Part shown: piece by piece, positions 25,665-33,270 of the stretch
How the letters are laid out: each line of letters starts with the position of its first letter
Position numbering within the stretch: the stretch's first letter is position 1
NCBI RefSeq assembly: GCF_937958065.1
Contig: NZ_CALFXI010000090.1
Span: 1 to 64,000, forward strand
Length of the DNA: 64,000 nt
Direction of reading: 5' to 3'
Source: an uncultured Steroidobacter sp.
Lineage (GTDB): Bacteria > Pseudomonadota > Gammaproteobacteria > Steroidobacterales > Steroidobacteraceae
Position numbers and translations under genes: made by a program
The notes under the pieces: model-generated
Database searches by the model: none
What the model was told of the DNA's origin: nothing
What the model saw: the letters and a program-made list of their open reading frames with translations, nothing else

Positions 25665-26429
25665 ATGAGTGCTCAACCCACCCTCGTCAGCGAGCGTCCG
25701 GCGTCACAACGTCGAGTCATGGCGGCGCGCCTGGAGCCATTCGATTCGTACTGGCAGGCGCCGGCCGATATCGAAGCCGGCTACAGCTCCTTTGCAGCGT
25801 ATTACCGCGCCAATTACCTGCCGCATCTGCCGGCGGACAAGTCCGCCCGGATTCTGGTGGTGAGTTGCGGGCCGGGCTATCTGGTCAATGTGTTGGCGCA
25901 GGCAGGCTATCGCGCCGTAATCGGCATCGACTCCGATCCAGCGAAGGTCGAGCATGCGCGGCGTCGCAATCTGCCGTGCGAAGCGGCTGAAGCATTTCCG
26001 TACCTCGAGCGCTGCCACGGCGAATTCGATGTCATCATTCCGGAGCAGGAGCTGAATCATCTCACGCATCAGGAGACCATCGAGTTTCTGCAACTGTGTC
26101 ACGCCGCGCTGCGGCCCAACGGCCGCGTGATCGTGTATGCGATGAATGGCGCCAATCCGTTCGTCGGCGCTGAAAACCTTGCGCACAACATTGACCATTT
26201 TTACATCGTGACGGAATACAGCCTGGGTCAGCTGCTGCAGCTCGGCGGCTTCCGTGACATCAAGCCGTTTGCGTTGAAGCTGTATGTCTTCTGGAAGAAT
26301 CCGCTGAACTACGTGGGGCTGGCGGTCACCAGCGTGCTGGAGCTGGGCATGCGGATCCTGTTCAGGATGTATGGCAAGAAGGTGAGCGTGTTGAGCAAGA
26401 AGGTCGCTGCGGTGGCGATCCGCAGCTGA
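25665..26429 (+). CDS. class I SAM-dependent methyltransferase
   Basis: The product (254 aa) carries the SAM-binding motif I ILVVSCGPGYLVNVLAQAG, the acidic end of strand 2 VIGIDSDPAKVEHARRR, and motif post-I EFDVIIPEQELNHLTHQE, the layout of a Methyltransf_11/23-type sugar methylase. After ~200 there is a hydrophobic stretch (YVGLAVTSVLELGMRILF) that may contact the membrane. It is transcribed divergently from the GT4-asnB operon, and its stop abuts the stop of the convergent kinase gene with no gap. It probably methylates an EPS sugar; the target is unknown. Confidence 0.85.
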   Translation: MSAQPTLVSERPASQRRVMAARLEPFDSYWQAPADIEAGYSSFAAYYRANYLPHLPADKSARILVVSCGPGYLVNVLAQAGYRAVIGIDSDPAKVEHARRRNLPCEAAEAFPYLERCHGEFDVIIPEQELNHLTHQETIEFLQLCHAALRPNGRVIVYAMNGANPFVGAENLAHNIDHFYIVTEYSLGQLLQLGGFRDIKPFALKLYVFWKNPLNYVGLAVTSVLELGMRILFRMYGKKVSVLSKKVAAVAIRS

Positions 26430-28478
26430 TCAGTCGTCGTCGCGGATGATGGCTTCGGCGCGGCCGACTTTGCCGACGCGCGCCGACTTGGGCGCGAACA
26501 ACTCGACGTAGAACCTCTCGTCCTCTTCCTTCAGCAGATCGTTGCGCAACGGCACATAGATCGCGCGTTGCGCCTGGCCGTCCGCGAACGTCACTGTTCC
26601 GGTCGCCTCCGAGGCGAAGTCGATGCCGGCGTCGGCCGTGCCGCTGACCGCTTTCCAGCTCACGCTGACGCGGCCCGACAAGGGCTGGGAGCGCTTGATC
26701 AGGAACACCGCCGCCACCGAGCTTTCGCTCGTGACGACGCTCGGCGACTCGAACGAGATTTCACTCATCGGTACCGCTGCCGGCTTCGGCCTGCTCGCCG
26801 CGCTGGGCGCCGGCACAGCAGGGGCTGCCTCTTCTGCGCTCGCAGGCGTCGCCTCCGCGCTTTCGGGAGCAGCAAGGATGGACGACGCTTCTTCCACCCT
26901 GGGCCTGGCAACTTCCGGCGCTGGCGCAGGCGGTACGGATGCCGCCGCGGGCGCGAGCGACGGAGCACCATCGTCCTCGGGGCCGCTCTGGCGCTGATGA
27001 AATGCGAAGTACGTGACCAGCAGCGCACAGGCGATGAAGGCGAAGAACCCCCAGCTGCGCTGCTTCGGCATCAGATCTGCGGGTAACTCGGCGGGCACGA
27101 CTTCCTCGGGATCGACGTGGATGGGCGCCGGCGCCGCGGGCACCGGCTGCTCGGGATTCAGACGAGTCAGCAGATCTTCGACGCTGCTGGGACGCTGCTC
27201 GCGCTTCCAGGACAGAGCCGAGAGCAAAGAGAGCCATTGCGAGGTCGTGAGGTTCCATGCGCGCGGCGGAATTCTGCCCGCGTCGCGTGCCTGCAACGAA
27301 GACTGCCGGCCGAACGGGTGTTGGCCGGTGAGCAGCTCGTACGCCACGCAGGCAAAGCTGAAAACGTCGTCGCGTCGGTCTGGCGTGTCGCCGCTGAGCA
27401 CTTCAGGGCTCGCGTAAGTGGGCGTGCCCGCCGGAATGCGCGAATCGTTGGCGGTTGGACCGGCGGCGGTGCCGAAGTCGACGATGCGCACGCCCTCCTC
27501 GGGCGTGATGAACACGTTGCCCGGCTTGAAATCGCCGTGCACGACGTTCTGGCTGTGTGCGTACTGCAGCGCCTCGGCGCACTGACGCAGAATCTTGTAA
27601 GCCAGCGACACGGGCACCATGGTCCAGTCGCGCAGCAGTTGCGACAGCAATCGGCCCTGGATCAGTTCCATGGTGATGAAGCAGCGCCCCTCATCTTCGT
27701 GCAGATCGAACACGCGCACGACGCTGGGATGGGACAGCAGCCTGGCATGCTCGAACTCGTGCTTCAGGCGTCTCGCCGCGCGTTCGGGATCGCCCCGCTC
27801 AGGTCGTGGGGTCTTGATCGCGACTTGCACGTTCGGTGCGGTGCCCTTGCCGGACAGCATGTCGCGCGCACGGAAGACGATGGCGGTGCCGCCGCAGCCG
27901 ATGACTTGCTCGAGCAGGTAACGATCGCAGAGCACTTTGCCCGGCGCCAGCGCAGGTCGCTGCGGCTCGGCGGCTTGCAACGGAGCGGCTTTGCGAGGCA
28001 CCGCGGTCGTCAGCTGGGGCACGTTATCGTTCGACACGTCGTGCGTCGGATCGGTGCTGCTCGTCGCAGGCTTGCTCTCGACCGCAGCAGGCGGGGCGGG
28101 CACATGCGTCAGATCGACGCTGTTCGTCGCGGGCTTGCTCTCGACCGCAGCTGCAGGCGAGGCAGCCACATCGACCGTAACTGCGTCAGGCGCTGCAGGC
28201 GGAGCCGCTTTGGAAAAGCCGGACTCGCGAGGCGCCGATTCATGCGCAGTGGCTTCGCGGCGCGGCTGTTCGGCCGGCATTCGCTGCCGCGTGGAGTTCG
28301 CCAGCGCAGGACGCGGGACGTCGCTGGGGACGATGTCGACCGTGGCCGGCTCCAGATCCGCCGTGAATTCGTCGTGCACGTCCGCGGTAGTGTCCAGATC
28401 GAGGGTGGTGGGCTGGTGCAAGGGTCGCCGCTGTCGCAAGTGACGTGAACGAAAGGAGCCGTGAAAGTTCGCTGACAT
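26430..28478 (-). CDS. membrane Ser/Thr protein kinase with C-terminal Calx-beta domain
   Basis: The product (682 aa) has a disordered Pro/Ala-rich N-terminus (1-180), a Hanks-type kinase domain (about 185-440), one membrane helix (about 476-494) and a periplasmic Calx-beta domain (about 575-680, ISFESPSVVTSESSVAAVF, SGTADAGIDF and DDLLKEEDE-like NDLLKEEDERFYVEL). Kinase residues visible are the Gly loop IGCGGTAIVF, Lys222 (VAIK), catalytic HGDFKPGN (Asp316, Asn321) and DFG 335-337 region IVDFGTA. HGD in place of HRD makes it a non-RD kinase. It is the last gene of a minus operon with a sugar epimerase and a GlpD-like oxidoreductase. A role in sensing exported polymer is inference. Confidence 0.9.
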   Translation of the reverse strand: MSANFHGSFRSRHLRQRRPLHQPTTLDLDTTADVHDEFTADLEPATVDIVPSDVPRPALANSTRQRMPAEQPRREATAHESAPRESGFSKAAPPAAPDAVTVDVAASPAAAVESKPATNSVDLTHVPAPPAAVESKPATSSTDPTHDVSNDNVPQLTTAVPRKAAPLQAAEPQRPALAPGKVLCDRYLLEQVIGCGGTAIVFRARDMLSGKGTAPNVQVAIKTPRPERGDPERAARRLKHEFEHARLLSHPSVVRVFDLHEDEGRCFITMELIQGRLLSQLLRDWTMVPVSLAYKILRQCAEALQYAHSQNVVHGDFKPGNVFITPEEGVRIVDFGTAAGPTANDSRIPAGTPTYASPEVLSGDTPDRRDDVFSFACVAYELLTGQHPFGRQSSLQARDAGRIPPRAWNLTTSQWLSLLSALSWKREQRPSSVEDLLTRLNPEQPVPAAPAPIHVDPEEVVPAELPADLMPKQRSWGFFAFIACALLVTYFAFHQRQSGPEDDGAPSLAPAAASVPPAPAPEVARPRVEEASSILAAPESAEATPASAEEAAPAVPAPSAASRPKPAAVPMSEISFESPSVVTSESSVAAVFLIKRSQPLSGRVSVSWKAVSGTADAGIDFASEATGTVTFADGQAQRAIYVPLRNDLLKEEDERFYVELFAPKSARVGKVGRAEAIIRDDD
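28041..28151 (-). repeat. tandem 63-bp repeat inside the kinase gene
   Basis: Two copies of a 63-bp unit encode residues 110-125 and 131-146 of the kinase (AAVESKPAT followed by S-x-D-x-TH in each). The repeat is in the disordered N-terminal linker and is near-identical at DNA level over about 30 bp (compare 28061 onward with 28124 onward). It probably arose by slippage. Confidence 0.75.
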
Positions 28479-28484
28479 AGTTTC

Positions 28485-29534
28485 TCAGGCCGATTGTCGA
28501 TCGGCGACCTCCGTGACGGCGGGACGGGGCAGCAAGCCCCGGGCCCGGTACCAGCTGGCGGTGTCGGCCGCCCCGGTGCGGAAATCGATCGCCGGTTGAA
28601 AACTCAGCAGCGACTGTGCCCGGGTCGTTGAAAATACGAAAGACTTGCGGAAGAAATCCAGCCGACGGCTGTGCAAGGGTGGCGCGATGTGCAGCGGCGG
28701 CAGCGTGGCCTCCATGACGCCCGCCGCGGCGACGAACGGCCACAGCGGCAGTTTCACTCGCGGCGGCTTGCGATCCAGCACCCCGGCAATCTGCCGCACC
28801 ATCTCCTGCGTGGTCATGATCTCGCTGCCCGCGAACACGAACTTCTCGCCGACCGCCCGGGGGTGTTGCGAGGCCAACAGCAGCCCGCGCGCCAGATCGT
28901 CGACGTGAATGCACTGCCGGCGATTGCTGCCGCTGCCGATCATCACGAAGTGACCGCGCGCGATACTCCGGAACAGCTTGAGCAGACGCCGATCGCCGGG
29001 CCCATACGTCTCGGCGATGCGCACGATGCACGTTTCGAAGTGCTGCCCGAAGGACTCCACGATGCCTTCGGCCTCGACCTTGGTGCGAGTGTAGACGTTC
29101 TGCGGACGCAGCGGACTGTCTTCGTCCAGCAACGATTCGCTTGCTTCGCCGTAAACCCCTATGGTGCTGCCATAGACGAAGCGGCGGACATCGTGGTCGC
29201 GGCACGCACCGAGCAAGGTGCGCACAGCGTCCACGTTGATGGCGCGAAAATAGCTCTCGGGCATCTCCGCCTCGTGTTGAGCGGCGGCGAGATGAATCAC
29301 CGTATCGCGTCCCTGCAGCAGCCGATCTACCAGCGCGAGATCCTGCAGCACGCCCGCTTCGACGCGGACGCCGGCGGCACGCAAGTCCTGCAGCCGTTCG
29401 TTCTCGATAGCCGATTCGGCACGACCCGTGGCGAGGACATCGATGCCGAGGTGATAGGCGCGTAACGCGAGCCGCGAGCCGATGAATCCCGAGGCTCCTG
29501 TTACGAGCAGTTTCTGGGGAGATGATGAAGTCAT
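28485..29534 (-). CDS. NAD-dependent epimerase/dehydratase (extended SDR)
   Basis: The product (349 aa) is an extended short-chain dehydrogenase. The cofactor loop LLVTGASGFIGSRLALRA is at the N-terminus, FVYGSTIGVYGE gives the catalytic Ser/Thr, and VYTRTKVEAEGIV gives the YxxxK pair (Tyr-Thr-Arg-Thr-Lys). The second half includes RIAETYGPGDRRLLKLF and RQCIHVDDLARGLLLA, typical of nucleotide-sugar epimerases and reductases. Substrate is not evident. Its start overlaps the GlpD-like stop by 4 nt and it precedes the kinase by 6 nt, so all three form one operon. Confidence 0.88.
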   Translation of the reverse strand: MTSSSPQKLLVTGASGFIGSRLALRAYHLGIDVLATGRAESAIENERLQDLRAAGVRVEAGVLQDLALVDRLLQGRDTVIHLAAAQHEAEMPESYFRAINVDAVRTLLGACRDHDVRRFVYGSTIGVYGEASESLLDEDSPLRPQNVYTRTKVEAEGIVESFGQHFETCIVRIAETYGPGDRRLLKLFRSIARGHFVMIGSGSNRRQCIHVDDLARGLLLASQHPRAVGEKFVFAGSEIMTTQEMVRQIAGVLDRKPPRVKLPLWPFVAAAGVMEATLPPLHIAPPLHSRRLDFFRKSFVFSTTRAQSLLSFQPAIDFRTGAADTASWYRARGLLPRPAVTEVADRQSA

Positions 29535-31324
29535 GCAGTCGCTCTTACCGTGGTTTCTGCAAGCATCGCGCCATGACTCGGCGATGCCGTCGCACTGGCG
29601 TCGCCAGCAGTCGCATGAGGCGCCGTTCGATCTGATGCAGGCGTCGAGCTGGAGTCGCGCGCTGAATGCCGTTGCAGAGTGTGTTCCGTCGTGGCGATCT
29701 CCTGATGCAAACGCTCGGCTGACCACGACAACAGCCGGCCCATTTCGGCCGCTGCGGCCAGCAATGCTGCGCGGCCTGGATGCGCGCCGGCGGCAAGATC
29801 CGTCCGGCGCATAACCACGTCCTCCAGGTGCACCGCCATTTCCTCGCTCACCGCGTAACGGATTTCGGCGGTGAGGGTGCTGGTGCCTGCAATGTTGGCG
29901 ACGGTGGCATCGCGGCCTGCGTCGAGCACGGCCCGATACTCGGTGCCGTGATTGCGCACCAGCGCTTCCATGCTCTTGCGCGCCACATCCGGCGGCAATG
30001 CGCGACAGGCGGCACTCTCGAAACTCGCGAAATCTTCGATGTCGCCGCCCGGCAGCGGGATGCGATCGCTGGCGGGCGCCGGAGGCGCGCGGTCGGATTG
30101 TTTCAACAGCAGGTCCACGGCACGAGCGGCGTCGACGCGCGCCATCGTGAAACGGATGCCGACCAGGCTCACGAGCCCTTGCACATTGTGCGCATGACGA
30201 TGATCGACCAGCCGCGACTCCTTGCCGAAGCTCAGCTCGGTTGCCGTCGCGGTTGCGCCGAAGGGCACCAGCCCACAATGCGCGAAGCTCACTTCTCGAG
30301 ACCTCAGTTCCAGGGTCGGATGGACAGTGTTGATCTCGGCCAGCCATTCCTCGATCTCTTCCGGCATCACCTGGGCGCGATCCGGAAATTCCGTGAACAG
30401 CTTGTGCCACACACCGATCAGGGTCTTGTCGCGCCAGGGCGCGGCGAACAGATGGCGGGTCTGACGGCCGAGCAGCGCGTCCTTGTCGCGGCTCAGGCCT
30501 TGAATGGCGATACCATGCGACGATGTGGGCGCGCGCTCCACAATGAAATAAGCATCACGGGAAAACGGCAGCCGCTGCGGTGTACCGAAGTGCTCGGCGT
30601 CGTTCTGCAAGTAATCCGCCCAGGGGCCCGCCGCATTCAACGTCAGCCGCGCGCGTACATCGAATTCGTCGCCGGTGAGCTGGTCGCGGACGCGAACGCC
30701 GCGCACCCGGTTGCCCGACCAGAGAAAGCGAAGCGCTTCGGCGTAATTGCAAACATCGGCGCCGGCGGCGACCGCGCCCTTGACGAAAGCCAGTACCAGA
30801 CGCGCGGCGTTGTACATCTGACCGTCTTCGAAGACCACGGCGCCGCTCAGGTCCGGTGTCTGCAAATGAGGAAACATTTGCAGCACCTCGGCGCGCGACA
30901 GCAGGCGCGTATTGCCGATCTTACGATCGGGATCTCGAATGCCGCGATTGCGATCGAGCGTGAGCAGATCGTATATCCGGGCTCCAGTACCCAGAAACGC
31001 TTTGCCGCTGCGGCCCCGACCATAGGTGGGGATGGCAATGGGCAAGGGACTCACCAGATGTGGAGCGATTCGCAACAGCGCCGATCTTTCACGGCACGAT
31101 CCTCGCAGACGAGGCAGGTCCGCGTGCTGCAAATAACGGATTCCGCCGTGGACCATCTTGAAACATTCGGCCGAGGCGCCGCCGCCGAAATCATTCCGCT
31201 CCAGCAACACTGTTCGCAAACCACGCAAGGCGGCATCGCGCGCGGCGGCAGCACCGAAGGCGCCGCCTCCGATGATCAGCAAGTCATATTCGTGCTGCGC
31301 CAGGATCGCTGTTCTACGTTGCAT
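29531..31324 (-). CDS. GlpD-like FAD-dependent glycerol-3-phosphate dehydrogenase/oxidoreductase
   Basis: The product (597 aa) has an N-terminal FAD Rossmann motif LLIIGGGAFGAAAARDAALRG, the GlpD signature GGASAECFKMVHGGIRYLQH, and a C-terminal helical region (about 400-530) like DAO_C. The C-terminal ~50 residues are low in complexity (Ser/Thr/Ala). The start MQRRTAILAQHEYD at 31324 was chosen because upstream codons look non-homologous and lie at the expected leader. It heads the operon with the epimerase and kinase behind a sigma-54-like site. In an EPS locus it may oxidise glycerol-3-phosphate or a related polyol phosphate or substituent; the real substrate is open. Confidence 0.85.
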   Translation of the reverse strand: MQRRTAILAQHEYDLLIIGGGAFGAAAARDAALRGLRTVLLERNDFGGGASAECFKMVHGGIRYLQHADLPRLRGSCRERSALLRIAPHLVSPLPIAIPTYGRGRSGKAFLGTGARIYDLLTLDRNRGIRDPDRKIGNTRLLSRAEVLQMFPHLQTPDLSGAVVFEDGQMYNAARLVLAFVKGAVAAGADVCNYAEALRFLWSGNRVRGVRVRDQLTGDEFDVRARLTLNAAGPWADYLQNDAEHFGTPQRLPFSRDAYFIVERAPTSSHGIAIQGLSRDKDALLGRQTRHLFAAPWRDKTLIGVWHKLFTEFPDRAQVMPEEIEEWLAEINTVHPTLELRSREVSFAHCGLVPFGATATATELSFGKESRLVDHRHAHNVQGLVSLVGIRFTMARVDAARAVDLLLKQSDRAPPAPASDRIPLPGGDIEDFASFESAACRALPPDVARKSMEALVRNHGTEYRAVLDAGRDATVANIAGTSTLTAEIRYAVSEEMAVHLEDVVMRRTDLAAGAHPGRAALLAAAAEMGRLLSWSAERLHQEIATTEHTLQRHSARDSSSTPASDRTAPHATAGDASATASPSHGAMLAETTVRATA

Positions 31325-31363
31325 CCGTTGACTACTCGAGGTGTTCACGCCCAACGCTTGCGA

Positions 31364-31379
31364 TGCACTTTCAGTGCCC
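31364..31379 (-). promoter_or_regulatory. sigma-54-type promoter of the GlpD-epimerase-kinase operon
   Basis: On the minus strand GGGCACTGAAAGTGCA places GG (31378-31377) and GC (31366-31365) at -24/-12 spacing, with GGCAC intact and GTGC in place of TTGC. Transcription would start near 31354, about 30 nt before the ATG at 31324. The match is moderate. Confidence 0.5.
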
Positions 31380-31538
31380 ACGGCGCAGGGATTTTTTGGG
31401 CACGCTGCGACTCCCATTGCGCCGAGGCCGGCCGCGCTGTTTCCGGCAAGGGACACTGTCGTGAATCGAACGCAGGCAATCGACCTACGCGGGCCCAGGA
31501 CGGCTGGGCCGGGCTTCAGGGCTTAGCCGATGTAATCG

Positions 31539-31575
31539 TTGCAACGGGCCTTGTAACTTTTCTCCCGAGTTGCAA
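31539..31575. promoter_or_regulatory. cluster of TTGCAA/TTGTAA half-sites
   Basis: Three related hexamers occur within 37 bp: TTGCAA (31539-31544, in the palindrome GTTGCAAC), TTGTAA (31551-31556) and TTGCAA (31570-31575). They lie about 160-200 bp upstream of the minus sigma-54-like promoter and about 120 bp upstream of the lyase start, so one cluster could serve both directions. The activator role is inferred. Confidence 0.45.
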
Positions 31576-31692
31576 AGCGGCTCGTCCCTTTTTCTGCAAG
31601 AAATGCTTGGTGGTAGGCCCGGGCTGGCTCCACGCGCCGCCGCTGAAACTCTCGATGGAGTAACGACGTTGTTTATCGCGAAGATTCCCGTC

Positions 31693-33072
31693 ATGAAGCC
31701 CAAGATCCGCCGACTCGCGGCCGCCGTGGCCCTCGCCTGCGGAATGGCGGCGCCGCTCGCCAACGCCGTACCGGTGATACCAGGTGCCATCGGCCACGGC
31801 ATCTCCACGCCTGCCGGACGCGGCGGTGCCGTCATTCGAGTCACCAATACGAATGCTTCCGGCGCCGGTTCGCTCAAGGCCTGTGTCGATGCGAGCGGTC
31901 CGCGCGTGTGCGTGTTCGAAGTCTCGGGAACCATTACGCTGCCGGATGACCTCACCATCCGGAATCGCTACATCACGATCGCGGGTCAAACGGCGCCGTC
32001 GCCTGGCATCACGCTGCGTGGTGCGGGATTGCTGATCAAGGCGTCCGATGTGCTGGTTCAGCACATCCGCGTTCGTCCCGGCGACAGCGCGGCTGGCGAG
32101 CCGCCGAGCAATCGCGATGCCTTGAAGATCGAAGCGCCGTCGAGCGCGCCCATCAGCAATGTGGTCGTCGATCACTGCACCTTCACCTGGTCGCTCGACG
32201 AGATCGCCAGCGCCTGGCAGTACTGGAACAACATCAGCCTGCTGAACAACATCTTCGCCGAGCCGCTGCACGACTCCATCCATCCCGAGGGCAAGCATGG
32301 CTTCGGCGTGCTGATCGGACCGGTGGACGGCAGTGCCACGCTTGCCGGCAACCTGTTCGCCAACATGCAGTCGCGCAATCCCATGACTGCCGCGGCGCGC
32401 ACCGTCATCGTCAACAATCTCATTTATAACTGGGGCTACACGGCCATCGACCTGCAGAGCCGCGGCCTGGTGACCCAGAATTCGGTCGTGGGCAACGTGT
32501 TCCAGCGGGGTCCCGATACCTCGGGCAGCATGGCTCCGGTCGGCCTGCGTGCCGACGCATCCACGCTGCGTCCGGGCGCCAAGGTATTTCTCTCGGATAA
32601 CACCATGCACGGCGCATCGAGCACTGCGGATGCGTGGGCCTCCACGGTAGCGGGCTCGATCTATGGCTCGTTGAATCTGGCGAACTTCAAGGCGAGCTCG
32701 CCGCTCGCCTGGCCGGCCACCATGACGACGCTGCCGACGTCGGAGAACGTGGTGCGTGAGCACGTGCTGAAATATGCGGGCGCACGTCCGGCCGATCGCG
32801 ACGCCGTCGATACGCGCATCATCAATCAAACGCGCAACGGCACCGGCCGGATCATCAACTGCGTCGCACCGAACGGCACGGCTCGCTGCGAGCGCAACGG
32901 TGGCGGCTACCCGACGCTCGCGCAGAATCGTCGCGCGCTGAGCCTGCCGGCGAATCCGAACGAAGTGACCCCGAGCGGTTACACCAACCTCGAGCTTTGG
33001 CTGCACCGCATGGCGGCGCAGGTCGAGGGACGCGGGGCGAGTGTTCCGGAAGCGCCGACGTTGGATCGGTAA
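31693..33072 (+). CDS. secreted pectate-lyase-like polysaccharide lyase (PL1 type)
   Basis: The product (459 aa) has a signal peptide (MKPKIRRLAAAVALACGMAA, cleavage near ANA-VP) and a right-handed parallel beta-helix. Family signatures are GRGGAVIRVTNTNASGAGSL, VFEVSGTITL, ITIAGQTAPSPGITL, VLVQHIRVRPGD, and VVVDHCTFTWSLDE, as in pectate lyases. It should cleave a uronic-acid-containing polymer by beta-elimination. Within an EPS locus that encodes a uronate-forming dehydrogenase, its natural target may be the polymer made here, either for turnover or release, rather than plant pectin. The ATG at 31693 lacks a ribosome site; an in-frame TTG at 31669 preceded by GGAG is a serious alternative start. 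Confidence 0.9.
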   Translation: MKPKIRRLAAAVALACGMAAPLANAVPVIPGAIGHGISTPAGRGGAVIRVTNTNASGAGSLKACVDASGPRVCVFEVSGTITLPDDLTIRNRYITIAGQTAPSPGITLRGAGLLIKASDVLVQHIRVRPGDSAAGEPPSNRDALKIEAPSSAPISNVVVDHCTFTWSLDEIASAWQYWNNISLLNNIFAEPLHDSIHPEGKHGFGVLIGPVDGSATLAGNLFANMQSRNPMTAAARTVIVNNLIYNWGYTAIDLQSRGLVTQNSVVGNVFQRGPDTSGSMAPVGLRADASTLRPGAKVFLSDNTMHGASSTADAWASTVAGSIYGSLNLANFKASSPLAWPATMTTLPTSENVVREHVLKYAGARPADRDAVDTRIINQTRNGTGRIINCVAPNGTARCERNGGGYPTLAQNRRALSLPANPNEVTPSGYTNLELWLHRMAAQVEGRGASVPEAPTLDR

Positions 33073-33075
33073 CTT

Positions 33076-33095
33076 CTACAAGCATCGGTTTGTAA
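33076..33095. promoter_or_regulatory. TACAA/TTGTA inverted half-sites upstream of the phosphoglycosyltransferase
   Basis: CTACAA (33076-33081) and TTGTAA (33090-33095) form an inverted pair with an 8-bp spacer, just after the lyase stop codon and about 100 bp upstream of the sigma-54 promoter at 33190. This is the right distance for an activator site. Confidence 0.45.
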
Positions 33096-33150
33096 TTTCG
33101 GCGAGTCCGCGCGGCAGGAGCGGGCGCCGCAAATCGCCTGAATAAGGAAT

Positions 33151-33180
33151 GACGCGGGAGTGGTGCGCCGCTCCCGCGTC
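33151..33180. repeat. perfect 10-bp inverted repeat between lyase and wcaJ-like gene
   Basis: GACGCGGGAG (33151-33160) and CTCCCGCGTC (33171-33180) form a perfect stem with a 10-nt loop. It ends 9 bp before the sigma-54-type promoter. No T run follows. It could end the lyase transcript or act as a protein-binding site. Confidence 0.6.
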
Positions 33181-33189
33181 TGCCGTTCG

Positions 33190-33205
33190 TGGTACGCATC
33201 TTGCT
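33190..33205 (+). promoter_or_regulatory. sigma-54-type promoter of the wcaJ-like operon
   Basis: TGGTACGCATCTTGCT matches the sigma-54 consensus except for one T in place of C; GG (33191-33192) and GC (33203-33204) are correctly spaced. The predicted start near 33216 leaves a ~55-nt leader to the ATG at 33271. This is among the strongest matches. Confidence 0.72.
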
Positions 33206-33270
33206 CTTGGATCTTGATAGGTCGCTGCGGCGACCGGTCGAATCTTCTCAAGAGTTCGTGGATCCACTGA

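Larger units (their letters stand above)
31325..31692. other. divergent regulatory region between the GlpD-like operon and the lyase gene
   Basis: This 368-bp gap has no convincing gene. It carries a minus-strand sigma-54-like element (31364-31379), a cluster of TTGCAA/TTGTAA hexamers (31539-31575) and, on the plus strand, only a poor -24/-12 candidate (GGGCTGGCTCCACGCG from 31621). GGAG at 31657-31660 sits 8 nt before a TTG at 31669 that is in frame with the lyase and could be its start. Confidence 0.6.

Noticed and set aside
28041..28151. CRISPR-like or regulatory repeat
   Set aside because: Only two units, in frame with the kinase gene and without spacers; it is a coding tandem duplication.
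31621..31636. GGGCTGGCTCCACGCG as a sigma-54 promoter for the lyase
   Set aside because: Spacing is right, but only the GG and GC dinucleotides agree; the flanks do not match, so it was not called as a feature.
29780..31663. 627-codon open frame on the plus strand
   Set aside because: Antisense to the GlpD-like gene, which has clear FAD motifs; no motif seen in the antisense product.
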